Below are positions 24,325-32,536 of a DNA stretch of 64,000 nt, in pieces. Origin of the DNA: Aureisphaera sp963669405. GTDB lineage: Bacteria > Bacteroidota > Bacteroidia > Flavobacteriales > Flavobacteriaceae. The notes below the pieces were generated by a model. It was not told the DNA's origin. It made no database searches and was given only the letters and a program-made list of their open reading frames with translations. Position numbers and translations under genes: made by a program. The stretch covers positions 186,001 through 250,000 of the forward strand of contig CAXXHF010000003.1 in the NCBI GenBank assembly GCA_963669405.2, in the 5' to 3' direction. The first letter of the stretch is position 1, and the number at the start of each line of letters is the position of its first letter.

Positions 24325-24365
24325 CAACGTGTATAAAAAACAACTTACACTTAACTAAAGCCTTC
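24322..24365. repeat. Imperfect palindrome after marR
   Basis: GGCTAACAACGTGTA on the left and TACACTTAACTAAAGCC on the right, sharing GTGTA/TACAC and GGCT/AGCC arms. Resembles the cassette-type spacers at 18.3-19.9 kb and shows no T run. Confidence 0.4.
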
Positions 24366-24432
24366 TAGGGAAAATAAAGCTTTTCCATCCCGCCACTAGA
24401 TATTGGGATATATAAAGCTTTAATATGCAAAA

Positions 24433-25836
24433 TTACCTAACCTTTATATACATTATCTCGTTTACCAGAGAAGATGATTTACTATCTGCTATGGTCCGGA
24501 GAGGCTCAAAGGAAGCTCTCGGTCGCGGAGCAGGTACTCCAGTAATCTCAGCAATAGCAGCAGCCAGTAAAGGTTCAGTAGGATCTCCCAACACGCCAAG
24601 GTTACTAAAATCTTCCTCTACCAATACATCAGGAACCAAACCATCTACAAAATCGGTCACGCCATTTTTATTAGCTGTTTTAAAAACCAATGGCAACATG
24701 GCATAGGTATGATTAGGATTGGCCTGAGTACGACTAAAAGTAGGAGCAGGTGCATCGTATAAAAGAAAAGAAGCTTGAAACTTTCCGGTAGTAGTGTCTC
24801 CTACCTTTACAGTATTGATATGGGCATCAAGACCATTTATGACCAACTCACTGGCAGAGGCTGAACGTCTGGAGGTTAAAAAATATACTTCATTCAAATT
24901 AAGGCTATTAATTCCGTCACCATTAGAAATAGATGTATTAAAAAGCCCAGCACTAGCAAAATCTACTTGTCTATCAGCATTCCATTGTTCAGTATAAAAT
25001 ATATCTCCACTAAACTGTCCGGTAATCATAGAACCTAAATCTACTGCGGTTTCTACAGAGCCACCACCATTGTATCGAAGATCAATAACCAAATCGGTCA
25101 CTCCATCAGCCTGAAATTGTCCAAAAGCAGCATTGAGTTGAGGATCAAATTCATTGGTAAAGGCATTGTACATGAGATATCCAATCTTCTGCCCGTTAAT
25201 ATCCAACGTCTCAGCAATATGCACTGGGTTTTCGGTATACTGTTCTTTTAGTAAAGCAATACTTTCTCCTGTAGGGGTTACGGTTTGACCATCAAAATCG
25301 GCCAATCCAATACTATATGAACTGGACGCCAATAGACTACTAAAATTATTTTCCGTTAGTTGTTGACCATCTATGGTATTAAAAACCATACCTCGTTGCA
25401 AATTGTTTTGTGAAGCACTGGTATTGGGCAAAACATAGCGTACATATCCAAACACATTACCGCTGCCATCGGGATAGAACACCAACCCAAATTCCATTCC
25501 ATTGGTTTCGGTGGTGCCGCCCAGCGCATTTTCTAAGGCAATATAGTCATCTACCAAAATGCTAAAACGATCCTGATTTGACTTTAAGAAGGCAAAAAAG
25601 CTCTCTGGAGTATCATAACTGTTCAAAAAGGTATTGTATTCATCACTGGTAGCAAAAGCATCATCTGCCAATTCTGGAGTATCTGCTTTGTACAGGTAGA
25701 AGAAGTTAAGACCACGCCATATGAAATCGTTGATAGATGAAGTTGATGCGGGGCTTAAATTATCGTCATTGTCCTCAAAACAGGAATAACATAGCAAGAA
25801 AACCAGCAAAAGTAGGGGCAAAAAACGTTTTTTCAT
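24433..25836 (-). CDS. S41-family (C-terminal processing) peptidase, lipoprotein
   Basis: 467 residues. A lipoprotein-type leader ends around Cys19 (LLCYSC). A PDZ-like region (about 100-190; LQRGMVFNTIDGQQL) precedes the S41 catalytic core: DLVIDLRYNGGGS (248-260), the SASASE motif with the nucleophile Ser (325-330) and Lys352 in GDTTTGK. Tail-specific proteases cleave envelope proteins from the C-terminus. The lipid anchor puts it in the periplasm or at the surface. It is a single-gene unit. Confidence 0.85.
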   Translation of the reverse strand: MKKRFLPLLLLVFLLCYSCFEDNDDNLSPASTSSINDFIWRGLNFFYLYKADTPELADDAFATSDEYNTFLNSYDTPESFFAFLKSNQDRFSILVDDYIALENALGGTTETNGMEFGLVFYPDGSGNVFGYVRYVLPNTSASQNNLQRGMVFNTIDGQQLTENNFSSLLASSSYSIGLADFDGQTVTPTGESIALLKEQYTENPVHIAETLDINGQKIGYLMYNAFTNEFDPQLNAAFGQFQADGVTDLVIDLRYNGGGSVETAVDLGSMITGQFSGDIFYTEQWNADRQVDFASAGLFNTSISNGDGINSLNLNEVYFLTSRRSASASELVINGLDAHINTVKVGDTTTGKFQASFLLYDAPAPTFSRTQANPNHTYAMLPLVFKTANKNGVTDFVDGLVPDVLVEEDFSNLGVLGDPTEPLLAAAIAEITGVPAPRPRASFEPLRTIADSKSSSLVNEIMYIKVR

Positions 25837-25986
25837 GGCAAAATTATTTTCGGGAAACTATAGAATAGGTCTATAAAACCCCTAAATTACTTACATTATT
25901 GTGATTTTGAAATAAAATGTAACAAAAATTATTGTGGGTCGTCGTAGAGATAGAATGGCATTATTTATGTCTGTAAACTAACCATC

Positions 25987-26493
25987 ATGAACCAAAGAGA
26001 GTTTTTAGCCAAAGTGCTACCCTATAAGGACAAACTATTTCGTTTGGCAAAACGACTTTTGGTTTCGACGGAAGAAGCAGAAGATGCCGTTCAGGAAGTT
26101 TATTTGAAATTGTGGAAAGGGAGAGAACGTATAGAGAACTATAAAAACCCAGAAGCTTTCGCTGTGACCATGACCAAGAATTATTGTTTGGATCGATTGA
26201 AATCGAAACAAGCTTCAAACCTTAAGATTGTACATAGCAACTTTCAGAATGGTGAAAACCTTCAGAAAAAAGTGGAAGCAAATGATGGAGTGAATTTAGT
26301 TTTCAGAATCATGGATACCCTTCCCGAAAAACAGCGAATGGTCCTTCAATTACGGGATGTAGAGCAGTTTGAGTTCGACGAAATCGCCGAAATGCTGGAA
26401 AGCAATGAAACTGCAATAAGGGTAACCTTATCCCGTGCACGTAAGGCCGTTAGGGAACAATTGATAAAAAAATACAACTATGGAGTTAGCTGA
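25987..26493 (+). CDS. ECF RNA polymerase sigma factor
   Basis: 168 residues with sigma-70 region 2 (EEAEDAVQEVYLKLWKGRER) and region 4.2 (QRMVLQLRDVEQFEFDEIAEMLESNE as the core, then AIRVTLSRARKAVRE). It overlaps the next gene by 14 bases, the usual coupling for a sigma and its anti-sigma. The two DUF4252 genes follow as likely members of its regulon. Signal unknown. Confidence 0.88.
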   Translation: MNQREFLAKVLPYKDKLFRLAKRLLVSTEEAEDAVQEVYLKLWKGRERIENYKNPEAFAVTMTKNYCLDRLKSKQASNLKIVHSNFQNGENLQKKVEANDGVNLVFRIMDTLPEKQRMVLQLRDVEQFEFDEIAEMLESNETAIRVTLSRARKAVREQLIKKYNYGVS

Positions 26494-26956
26494 AATTGAA
26501 AAAATACTGGAAATCTATTTCAAGGGAGAAACTACCTTGAGCGAAGAACAATTACTGAGAGAGTTCTTTGCTTCGAAACAAGTGCCGGATCATTTAGAGA
26601 TGTATCGACCTATGTTTGTAGCTTTTGGAGCTGCTAAGGAAGAAACCATCGAAAAAAAGATTTCGATCCCTAATGGACAAACTTCCACCAATTATTGGAA
26701 ATGGGGTATTGCAGCTTCCTTCGCATTGTTTTTAGGAATTGCAGGTTTCATGTTCTCAGACAACGGCGGGCTTACTGCAGAAGAAGAGGAAGCATTGGCA
26801 GCCTTTAACAAAACGAAGGAAACCATGATGCTGTTTTCAGAAAACTTCAACAAAGGAACAGACGCTATGCTGCATCTGGGCGAATTTAATAAAGGAATTG
26901 CCAGTATATCGGTAATCAATCAATTTAATGAATCTAAAAATCTAATACTAAAGTAA
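26480..26956 (+). CDS. Putative anti-sigma factor, single membrane span
   Basis: 158 residues with one membrane helix (about 73-92, YWKWGIAASFALFLGIAGFMF). The N-terminal 70 residues are cytosolic and helical (IEKILEIYFKGETTLSEEQLLREFF), as in the zinc-free anti-sigma domains of Bacteroidota. A short C-terminal part faces the periplasm. The 14-base overlap with the ECF gene supports a role as its anti-sigma. No cleavage motif for a site-1 protease is obvious. Confidence 0.75.
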   Translation: MELAEIEKILEIYFKGETTLSEEQLLREFFASKQVPDHLEMYRPMFVAFGAAKEETIEKKISIPNGQTSTNYWKWGIAASFALFLGIAGFMFSDNGGLTAEEEEALAAFNKTKETMMLFSENFNKGTDAMLHLGEFNKGIASISVINQFNESKNLILK

Positions 26957-26981
26957 AATTCAAAATTTAAAATACAATACG

Positions 26982-27509
26982 ATGAAAAAGATAGCAATTT
27001 TAATGGCCTTACTAATTACACCAATGTTAGCAACGGCACAATTTGACTCCTACGAGGATGAAAACGAAGTAACCTCGGTAGTGGTGACCAAGAACATGTT
27101 CAAGTTATTGAGCAAGATCGAGGTAGACTCCAATGATCCAGAGGTTCAAGAATACATGTCTATGGTTAACAGTTTGGAAAACATTAAGGTGTTTATGACC
27201 GAAGATGACGGGATTGGTTCCCGAATGAAGGCAGATGTTCAGAAATACGTATCTGCATCTAACGGTTTGGAAGAATTAATGCGAGTTAAGGACGATGGAA
27301 AGAATGTAAAGTTTTACTCCAAACAAGGAAAAGATGAAAACCATGTAAGCGAATTGTTAATGTTCCTGGATGGAGAAATGGATGGAAAAGAAGGAACCGT
27401 AATTATGAGTATTACAGGAGACATAGACCTAAAGCAGATCTCTAAATTAACCAAGGATCTTAATGTGCCTGGTAGTGACGAATTGGAAAATGTAAAAAAG
27501 AAAGGATAA
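26982..27509 (+). CDS. DUF4252-family exported protein
   Basis: 175 residues. Signal peptide MKKIAILMALLITPMLATAQ. DUF4252 strings: VVVTKNMFKLLSKIEVDS, NSLENIKVFMTEDD, VNDGKNVKF-type, and VIMSITGDIDLKQISKLTKDL. Its role is unknown, but it sits with ECF sigma/anti-sigma pairs in flavobacteria and may be a periplasmic signal-sensing or envelope-stress protein. It precedes a second DUF4252 gene by four bases. Confidence 0.82.
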   Translation: MKKIAILMALLITPMLATAQFDSYEDENEVTSVVVTKNMFKLLSKIEVDSNDPEVQEYMSMVNSLENIKVFMTEDDGIGSRMKADVQKYVSASNGLEELMRVKDDGKNVKFYSKQGKDENHVSELLMFLDGEMDGKEGTVIMSITGDIDLKQISKLTKDLNVPGSDELENVKKKG

Positions 27510-27512
27510 ATC

Positions 27513-28058
27513 ATGCAACTTGTAAAAATTCTAACCGCCTTAATAATTGCAGCCATCGCTATGGTGAGTTGTAATAGTGAACAATCCTTGCAACGTTATT
27601 TAGTAGATAAGCAAGAAGATGACCGTTATGTAAAGGTAGATTTAGCTACCAGCTTATTACAAAACGACAATGCCGATTTTACGGAAGAAGAAATGGAAAT
27701 ACTGAACACCATTAAGAAGGTGAATATGGTTGCTTTCCCAATAAAAAATGGAAATGAATCTGAGTACGAATCTGAAAAAACGAGAGTACGCGATATCATT
27801 GATCAGGAGAAGTACAAGACGCTTTCCAAAATGAAGTCGAAGGATACACATATAACTTTAAAGTATCTTGGAGAAGAAGATGCCATAGACGAAGTGATTG
27901 TATTTGCAAGTAATGAAGAGAAGGGCTTTGGAGTATTCCGTTTGCTTTGTGATAATATGAAACCTTCACAAATGCTCAAGCTTATGAACTCTATTGATAA
28001 AGGAGATATAGATATGTCTAAATTGTCTGGTTTTAGTGATGTACTAGAATCAATGTAA
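27513..28058 (+). CDS. DUF4252-family lipoprotein
   Basis: 181 residues, with leader MQLVKILTALIIAAIAMVSC and lipidated Cys20. The mature part has the same fold as its neighbour (FPIKNGNESEYESEKTRVRDII, DTHITLKYLGEEDAIDEVIVFA). The pairing of a soluble and a lipid-anchored DUF4252 suggests they form a complex or work in series. Last gene of the sigma-factor operon and followed by a terminator. Confidence 0.8.
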   Translation: MQLVKILTALIIAAIAMVSCNSEQSLQRYLVDKQEDDRYVKVDLATSLLQNDNADFTEEEMEILNTIKKVNMVAFPIKNGNESEYESEKTRVRDIIDQEKYKTLSKMKSKDTHITLKYLGEEDAIDEVIVFASNEEKGFGVFRLLCDNMKPSQMLKLMNSIDKGDIDMSKLSGFSDVLESM

Positions 28059-28084
28059 AAGAAAAATTATTATATAAGTTATTG

Positions 28085-28112
28085 AAAGCCTCTACTTTAG
28101 AGGCTTTTTTTT
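28085..28112 (+). terminator. Rho-independent terminator of the sigma operon
   Basis: Perfect 10-bp stem AAAGCCTCTA / TAGAGGCTTT, loop CTT, then a T run. Confidence 0.88.
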
Positions 28113-28302
28113 GTGCTTTTGAATGTCGTTCATGGAATTGATTTTGCGGTTTGGCGAAAACCATTTTTTCAAGATTGGTTGTGTAGGAAAACCTTCCTAC
28201 ATTCGTATTGTTAGCTTAATGACGCATGATGATGTTTTAGAGGACTACGCATTTCAAGACTTTTGACACCTATGTTGGAAAAGGGATAGGTTTTGAAATG
28301 TT

Positions 28303-28334
28303 AAAGGCTTCGGGTGGGGATTCGAAGCCTTTTT
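28303..28334 (+). terminator. Rho-independent terminator without an upstream gene
   Basis: Perfect 10-bp stem AAAGGCTTCG (28303-28312) / CGAAGCCTTT (28323-28332), 10-base loop, T run. It has no gene in front of it since the previous terminator at 28112. Confidence 0.7.
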
Positions 28335-28510
28335 AAGAGAATGCATCATAAACGAATATAAAAGTTGTACCCCAAACAACTTTCTAAGATTGTAATGTTT
28401 TTACAAAACGGTATTTAATTTGAACTTGACCTAATGTGGTTATCTTATTTCCCCAAAGTAAGATATCTTTTATTTCCAGTCCAGAGACCCCTAAGAAAAA
28501 GGGATAGGTG

Positions 28511-28545
28511 GTGAAATAAAAAATTAGGCTCCTGACAGGGAGCCT
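28511..28545 (-). terminator. Terminator of purB
   Basis: On the minus strand, AGGCTCC / GGAGCCT (7 bp, 6-base loop) is followed by AATTTTTTATTT. It lies directly after the purB stop at 28552. The stem also has TTTTCC on the plus side. Confidence 0.75.
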
Positions 28546-28551
28546 TTTCCC

Positions 28552-29895
28552 TTATATACCGGTATAGTTTCCTGGAGTAATGACTCTCATTTCGGCTTTA
28601 ATTTCTTCCGAAACGTTTAAGGTTTCAATGAAATCTGCAATGGATTGCTGTGTAACGGCTTCATTGGTTCTGGTAAGCCCCTTCAATGCCTCATATGGAT
28701 TTGGATATCCTTCACGACGCAAAATTGTTTGAATGGCTTCTGCTACCACAGCCCAGTTGTTTTCAAGATCTTCGGCAAACTTGGCTTCATTCAATAGTAA
28801 TTTGTTCAGCCCTTTTAGGGTAGATTGCAAACCTATAACAGTGTGTCCTATTGGTACTCCTATATTACGAAGAACAGTGCTATCTGTAAGGTCCCGTTGT
28901 AAACGACTAATAGGTAGCTTAGCTGCTAAATGCTCAAAGACGGCATTCGCAATTCCAAGGTTTCCTTCGCTGTTTTCAAAATCGATAGGATTCACCTTAT
29001 GAGGCATGGCACTACTTCCTATTTCTCCTTTTTTAATCTTTTGTTTGAAATATTCCATAGAAACATAAGTCCAGATATCACGATCCAAATCAATTAGAAT
29101 GGTATTGATACGTTTTAGGCAGTCAAAAAGCGCTGCCATATGATCGTAATGTTCAATCTGGGTGGTAGGGAAGGAGTGGTGCAGATACAATTTCTCTTGT
29201 ACAAATTCCGATCCAAAGGCCTTCCAATCAATAGTAGGATAAGCTACTTTATGTGCGTTGAAATTCCCGGTAGCCCCACCAAATTTGGCGGCACTCTTAA
29301 TGTCGTTCAACAAATCGAATTGCTCCTCTATTCTAGTTACAAATACTTGAATCTCCTTGCCCAAACGGGTAGGGGAAGCTGGCTGGCCATGGGTACGCGC
29401 CAGCATAGGAACTTCTTTCCATTCTTCTGCCAGTTCCTTTAATTTGTCCTTTACCTCCAAAAGTTGTGGAACATACACCTCATTCATAGCCCCTTTTAGA
29501 GAAAGAGGAATGGCAGTATTGTTAATGTCTTGAGAAGTCAATCCAAAATGAATGAACTCCTTATATTTCTGAAGCTCTAGAACATCAAACTTTTCTTTGA
29601 TAAAATATTCCACCGCCTTCACATCATGATTGGTTACCTTTTCGGTGTTTTTGATGTGTTGTGCATCTTCCGTAGAAAACTCTTGGTACAATTTCCGCAA
29701 TTCGGGAAACAAAGCCGTATCAAAATCGGATAGTTGTGGCAATGGAATTTCTACCAAAGCGATAAAATACTCGATTTCAACCTGTACTCTGTATTTAATA
29801 AGGGCCTCTTCAGAAAAGAAGGGAACCAATCCAGAAGTTTTGGAGGCGTATCGCCCATCTATGGGGGAAATTGCTTGTAATGCGTGGTTGGACAT
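28552..29895 (-). CDS. purB: Adenylosuccinate lyase
   Basis: 447 residues, the usual length. It catalyses two beta-eliminations in purine synthesis (SAICAR to AICAR and adenylosuccinate to AMP). The fumarase/aspartase signature GSSAMPHKVNPIDFENSEGN (about 292-311) is present, with the N-terminal ISPIDGRYASKTSGL and ARTHGQPASPTRLG. It has a -7 box (CAAAGATA on the plus strand) 20 bases upstream. The sirtuin-gene pair lies just upstream on the same strand but has no obvious overlap with it. Confidence 0.96.
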   Translation of the reverse strand: MSNHALQAISPIDGRYASKTSGLVPFFSEEALIKYRVQVEIEYFIALVEIPLPQLSDFDTALFPELRKLYQEFSTEDAQHIKNTEKVTNHDVKAVEYFIKEKFDVLELQKYKEFIHFGLTSQDINNTAIPLSLKGAMNEVYVPQLLEVKDKLKELAEEWKEVPMLARTHGQPASPTRLGKEIQVFVTRIEEQFDLLNDIKSAAKFGGATGNFNAHKVAYPTIDWKAFGSEFVQEKLYLHHSFPTTQIEHYDHMAALFDCLKRINTILIDLDRDIWTYVSMEYFKQKIKKGEIGSSAMPHKVNPIDFENSEGNLGIANAVFEHLAAKLPISRLQRDLTDSTVLRNIGVPIGHTVIGLQSTLKGLNKLLLNEAKFAEDLENNWAVVAEAIQTILRREGYPNPYEALKGLTRTNEAVTQQSIADFIETLNVSEEIKAEMRVITPGNYTGI

Positions 29896-29915
29896 AGGTG
29901 CAAATTTTGAAAGGG

Positions 29916-29923
29916 CAAAGATA
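29916..29923 (-). promoter_or_regulatory. -7 box of purB
   Basis: TATCTTTG on the minus strand matches TAnnTTTG, 20 bases before the ATG. No -33 TTG is visible at the usual distance, so this is only a half promoter. Confidence 0.45.
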
Positions 29924-30002
29924 CGGAAGAGTAATGAGTTTTTGGCGCTGCGTTAAGAGTAATGTAATTCGTCAATCGATCTACTTAACCATCTACTGCT
30001 TC

Positions 30003-30575
30003 TTATTTACGACTCTGTCTCATTTTGGCCAAAATTTTTCCTCCTCGGTTCTTGTATCCTGCGGTACCGGTATGAATAGTACGTTCTAAAATCTGTTCTA
30101 ATTCGGGATGAATCCAATCGTATTCGGTTCCCAAAAAATACAAACAGGTCATGGCTCTTGCTTGGCATGCCACTTTTTGGTCAGTTATCATCCAATCGAA
30201 ACAGCACTCTGTCATTTGTAGTTTGTGGGCTTCGTTTAAAACAGCTTTCAGTTTGAGGTCTTTCTTCTTGTAATAACTCAAGCATAGTTTTTCGCAAAGG
30301 TTTGCCAAGGGCCGTACAGATTGATCTTTTTTTACGTTGGGTATATTTTCAAAAAAGTAATCCAAATGTGGATATAAAAGGGAAGGATCTTTTAAAAATA
30401 CGAATTCCATAACCCATGCTGCTTTATGGGAAAGCTCACCCTGTTTTTCATGGAAAACATATTCCAATAATTCCTTAAAGGTCTCAGGATGGTCCAATAC
30501 CCATAAAGCACCGTTCATTCGGTTTGCACGATACGCCTTATCATAGCTTATTTGTGCAAGTAGTCCAGAATCCAT
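30003..30575 (-). CDS. Conserved hypothetical protein, helical
   Basis: 190 residues, almost entirely alpha-helical and probably made of HEAT- or ARM-like repeats (GALWVLDHPETFKELLEYVF, SHKAAWVMEFVFLKDPSLLYP, KVACQARAMTCLYFLG). No signal, membrane or catalytic motif. Its ATG directly abuts the sirtuin stop, so the two are co-transcribed. Its end lies about 108 bp before the purB start, and read-through to purB is possible. Role unknown; protein-protein binding is the simplest idea. Confidence 0.65.
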   Translation of the reverse strand: MDSGLLAQISYDKAYRANRMNGALWVLDHPETFKELLEYVFHEKQGELSHKAAWVMEFVFLKDPSLLYPHLDYFFENIPNVKKDQSVRPLANLCEKLCLSYYKKKDLKLKAVLNEAHKLQMTECCFDWMITDQKVACQARAMTCLYFLGTEYDWIHPELEQILERTIHTGTAGYKNRGGKILAKMRQSRK

Positions 30576-31256
30576 TTAAGTTTGGGAATTTAATAAGTTA
30601 ATAGCCTTTACAACACCCGTGGTGGCATTTTCTGCAATAACCGTAATGTGTTGTGAAGAGGATATGGATGGATTGGGATCTACAAAGTAAATAGGAGCAC
30701 CAGGAGTAGTATACTGAATAAGCCCTGCAGCTGGATACACCTGCATAGACGTACCTACAATCATAACACAATCTGATGCTGCTACCAGATCTGCTGCCAC
30801 CTCGATCATAGGAACAGCTTCCCCAAACCAAACAATATGGGGACGTAGCTGATGGTTGTGTTCACAGAAATCCCCTAAATGGAGATCTTCTCGCCAATCC
30901 ATGATCAAACTTTCGTCAAAAGTACTACGCACTTTCAGTAATTCCCCATGTAAGTGTACAACCCTTGAACTGCCTGCACGTTCATGCAGATCGTCTACGT
31001 TTTGGGTAATGACCACTACTTCGTGTTCGGTCTCCAATTTGGCTAGGGCCAAGTGAGCTGCATTGGGGCCTACTTCTAACAATTGGCGTCTTCGTTGGTT
31101 ATAAAAATCCAATACCAATTCAGGATTTCGGGCAAAGCCTTGTGGAGAAGCTACTTCCATAACGTCATGACCTTCCCATAGACCATTACTGTCCCTAAAG
31201 GTTTTAAGACCACTTTCAGCACTGATTCCTGCACCGGTGAGTACAGCTATTTTCAT
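30576..31256 (-). CDS. cobB: NAD-dependent protein deacylase, sirtuin (CobB-like)
   Basis: 226 residues. Sirtuin motifs: GAGISAESG (8-16) for NAD, TQNVDDLH (84-91), catalytic His103 in VHLHG and LRPHIVWFGE (137-146). Tyr52 and Arg55 in YNQRR fit the class III signature, suggesting removal of succinyl or malonyl groups as well as acetyl. The zinc Cys tetrad usual between His103 and LRPH is missing; only Cys131 remains. It is followed without a gap by a helical protein gene. Confidence 0.88.
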   Translation of the reverse strand: MKIAVLTGAGISAESGLKTFRDSNGLWEGHDVMEVASPQGFARNPELVLDFYNQRRRQLLEVGPNAAHLALAKLETEHEVVVITQNVDDLHERAGSSRVVHLHGELLKVRSTFDESLIMDWREDLHLGDFCEHNHQLRPHIVWFGEAVPMIEVAADLVAASDCVMIVGTSMQVYPAAGLIQYTTPGAPIYFVDPNPSISSSQHITVIAENATTGVVKAINLLNSQT

Positions 31257-31299
31257 AAAGGGCTATTTTTATATCTTCGTTTAAAATTAGTCTTTTCCT

Positions 31300-31953
31300 T
31301 TGGATTTACAACTTTTGGAATACTTACAATCTTATCTTACCGAGAGACGTCGAAATCTCTTCAACACGGTATTGAAAGAACGTACCCGACATTTTACGGT
31401 TGTTACGGAAGATGTCTATCAAATGCATAATGCCAGTGCTGTCATGCGTAGTTGTGATGTCTTTGGAATACAGGACCTTCATGTTATCGAAGAAAATCTA
31501 GGTAAGAAACTGGATAGGGAAATTGCTATGGGAGCGCAGAAATGGGTAGATATCCATAGGCATCAGCAGGTAGGGCATTGCATCAGTGAATTGAAAGAAC
31601 AAGGATACCAAATAGTTGCTACTACGCCTCATAACGATTCTCATTTATTGCAGGATTTTGATGTTTCAAAGAGAAGTGCCATTTTCTTCGGTACCGAAAC
31701 CAATGGGGTAAGCAATGAAGTGATTAAAGAAGCAGATACCTTTCTTAAAATCCCCATGTACGGTTTTACGGAAAGTTTAAATATTTCGGTCTCGGCAGCA
31801 ATTATTTTGCAAGATTTGGTTACCCGTATGCGAAACGAAAATATCCCTTGGCAACTTTCTGAGGAAGAAATTTTGGAATTAAAGATGCAATGGACTCGAA
31901 AGTGTATTAAAAGCGTAGATGAAATTGTGGCTCGCTTTAACGCAAACATTTAG
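31300..31953 (+). CDS. trmH: SpoU/TrmH-family RNA 2'-O-methyltransferase
   Basis: 217 residues from a TTG start (MDLQLLEYLQSYLTERRRN). SPOUT-fold motifs: NASAVMRSCDVFGI (44-57, motif 1), AIFFGTETNGVSNEVI (motif 2) and GFTESLNISVSAAIILQ (motif 3, the knot). The length and motifs fit tRNA Gm18 methyltransferase TrmH; other TrmH family members methylate rRNA. TTG is used because no in-frame ATG precedes motif 1. Divergent from the sirtuin gene. Confidence 0.85.
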   Translation: MDLQLLEYLQSYLTERRRNLFNTVLKERTRHFTVVTEDVYQMHNASAVMRSCDVFGIQDLHVIEENLGKKLDREIAMGAQKWVDIHRHQQVGHCISELKEQGYQIVATTPHNDSHLLQDFDVSKRSAIFFGTETNGVSNEVIKEADTFLKIPMYGFTESLNISVSAAIILQDLVTRMRNENIPWQLSEEEILELKMQWTRKCIKSVDEIVARFNANI

Positions 31954-31998
31954 TTTTTATAATTATCTTTTCACCTAGTTAACCAAAATAAAATAGTT

Positions 31999-32523
31999 AT
32001 GATTTTTCTTTACATCCTAGCCGTTATAGTAGGAATCATTATAGTGTTAATGCTTGCTGCGCCCAAGAAATACCATGTAAATCGTAGTATTACGATTAAC
32101 AGGCCAGTATCTGAAGTTTTTACTTATTTAAAAAGTGTAAAAAGTCAGGATGATTGGTCTCCATGGAAAAAACGAGATCCAGGGATGAAACAGGTTTTTA
32201 CAGGAGAAGATGGAACCGTAGGTTTTATATCCCGTTGGGAAAGCGACCATAAAAATGTAGGTTGGGGAGAGCAAGAGATTAAAAAAATTGTAGAAAACGA
32301 ACGTATAGAGACCGAACTACGTTTTCTAAAACCTTTTAAATCACAAAGTGATGCCTATATCTCTACCGAAGCTGATGGTGATGGAACCAAAGTGACTTGG
32401 GGTTTTCACGGAGTTCACAAAGTACCCGCCAATGTAATGATGATGTTCTTTAATATGGATAAAGCCGTTGGAAAGGACTTTGATGAAGGATTGTCTGACT
32501 TGAAAGGAGTACTCGAAAAATAA
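31999..32523 (+). CDS. SRPBCC-family protein, membrane-anchored
   Basis: 174 residues. An N-terminal membrane helix (MIFLYILAVIVGIIIVLMLAA) precedes a START-like hydrophobic-cavity domain (YHVNRSITINRPVSEVFTYL, WSPWKKRDPGMKQVFTG, KVTWGFHGVHKVPANVMMMFFNM). Members bind lipids or small hydrophobic ligands; this one has no known ligand. First of four closely packed genes (SRPBCC, VOC, thioesterase, YwqK-like). Confidence 0.8.
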   Translation: MIFLYILAVIVGIIIVLMLAAPKKYHVNRSITINRPVSEVFTYLKSVKSQDDWSPWKKRDPGMKQVFTGEDGTVGFISRWESDHKNVGWGEQEIKKIVENERIETELRFLKPFKSQSDAYISTEADGDGTKVTWGFHGVHKVPANVMMMFFNMDKAVGKDFDEGLSDLKGVLEK

Positions 32524-32536
32524 TTTTTTGAATAAA

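Larger units (their letters stand above)
28113..28551. other. Gene-free region between two operons; possible small RNA
   Basis: No ORF with support. It contains a second plus-strand terminator (28303-28334) that has no gene upstream of it, so a short RNA of up to about 190 bases starting after 28113 is possible, and the minus-strand purB terminator (28511-28545). No family signature was recognised. Confidence 0.4.
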
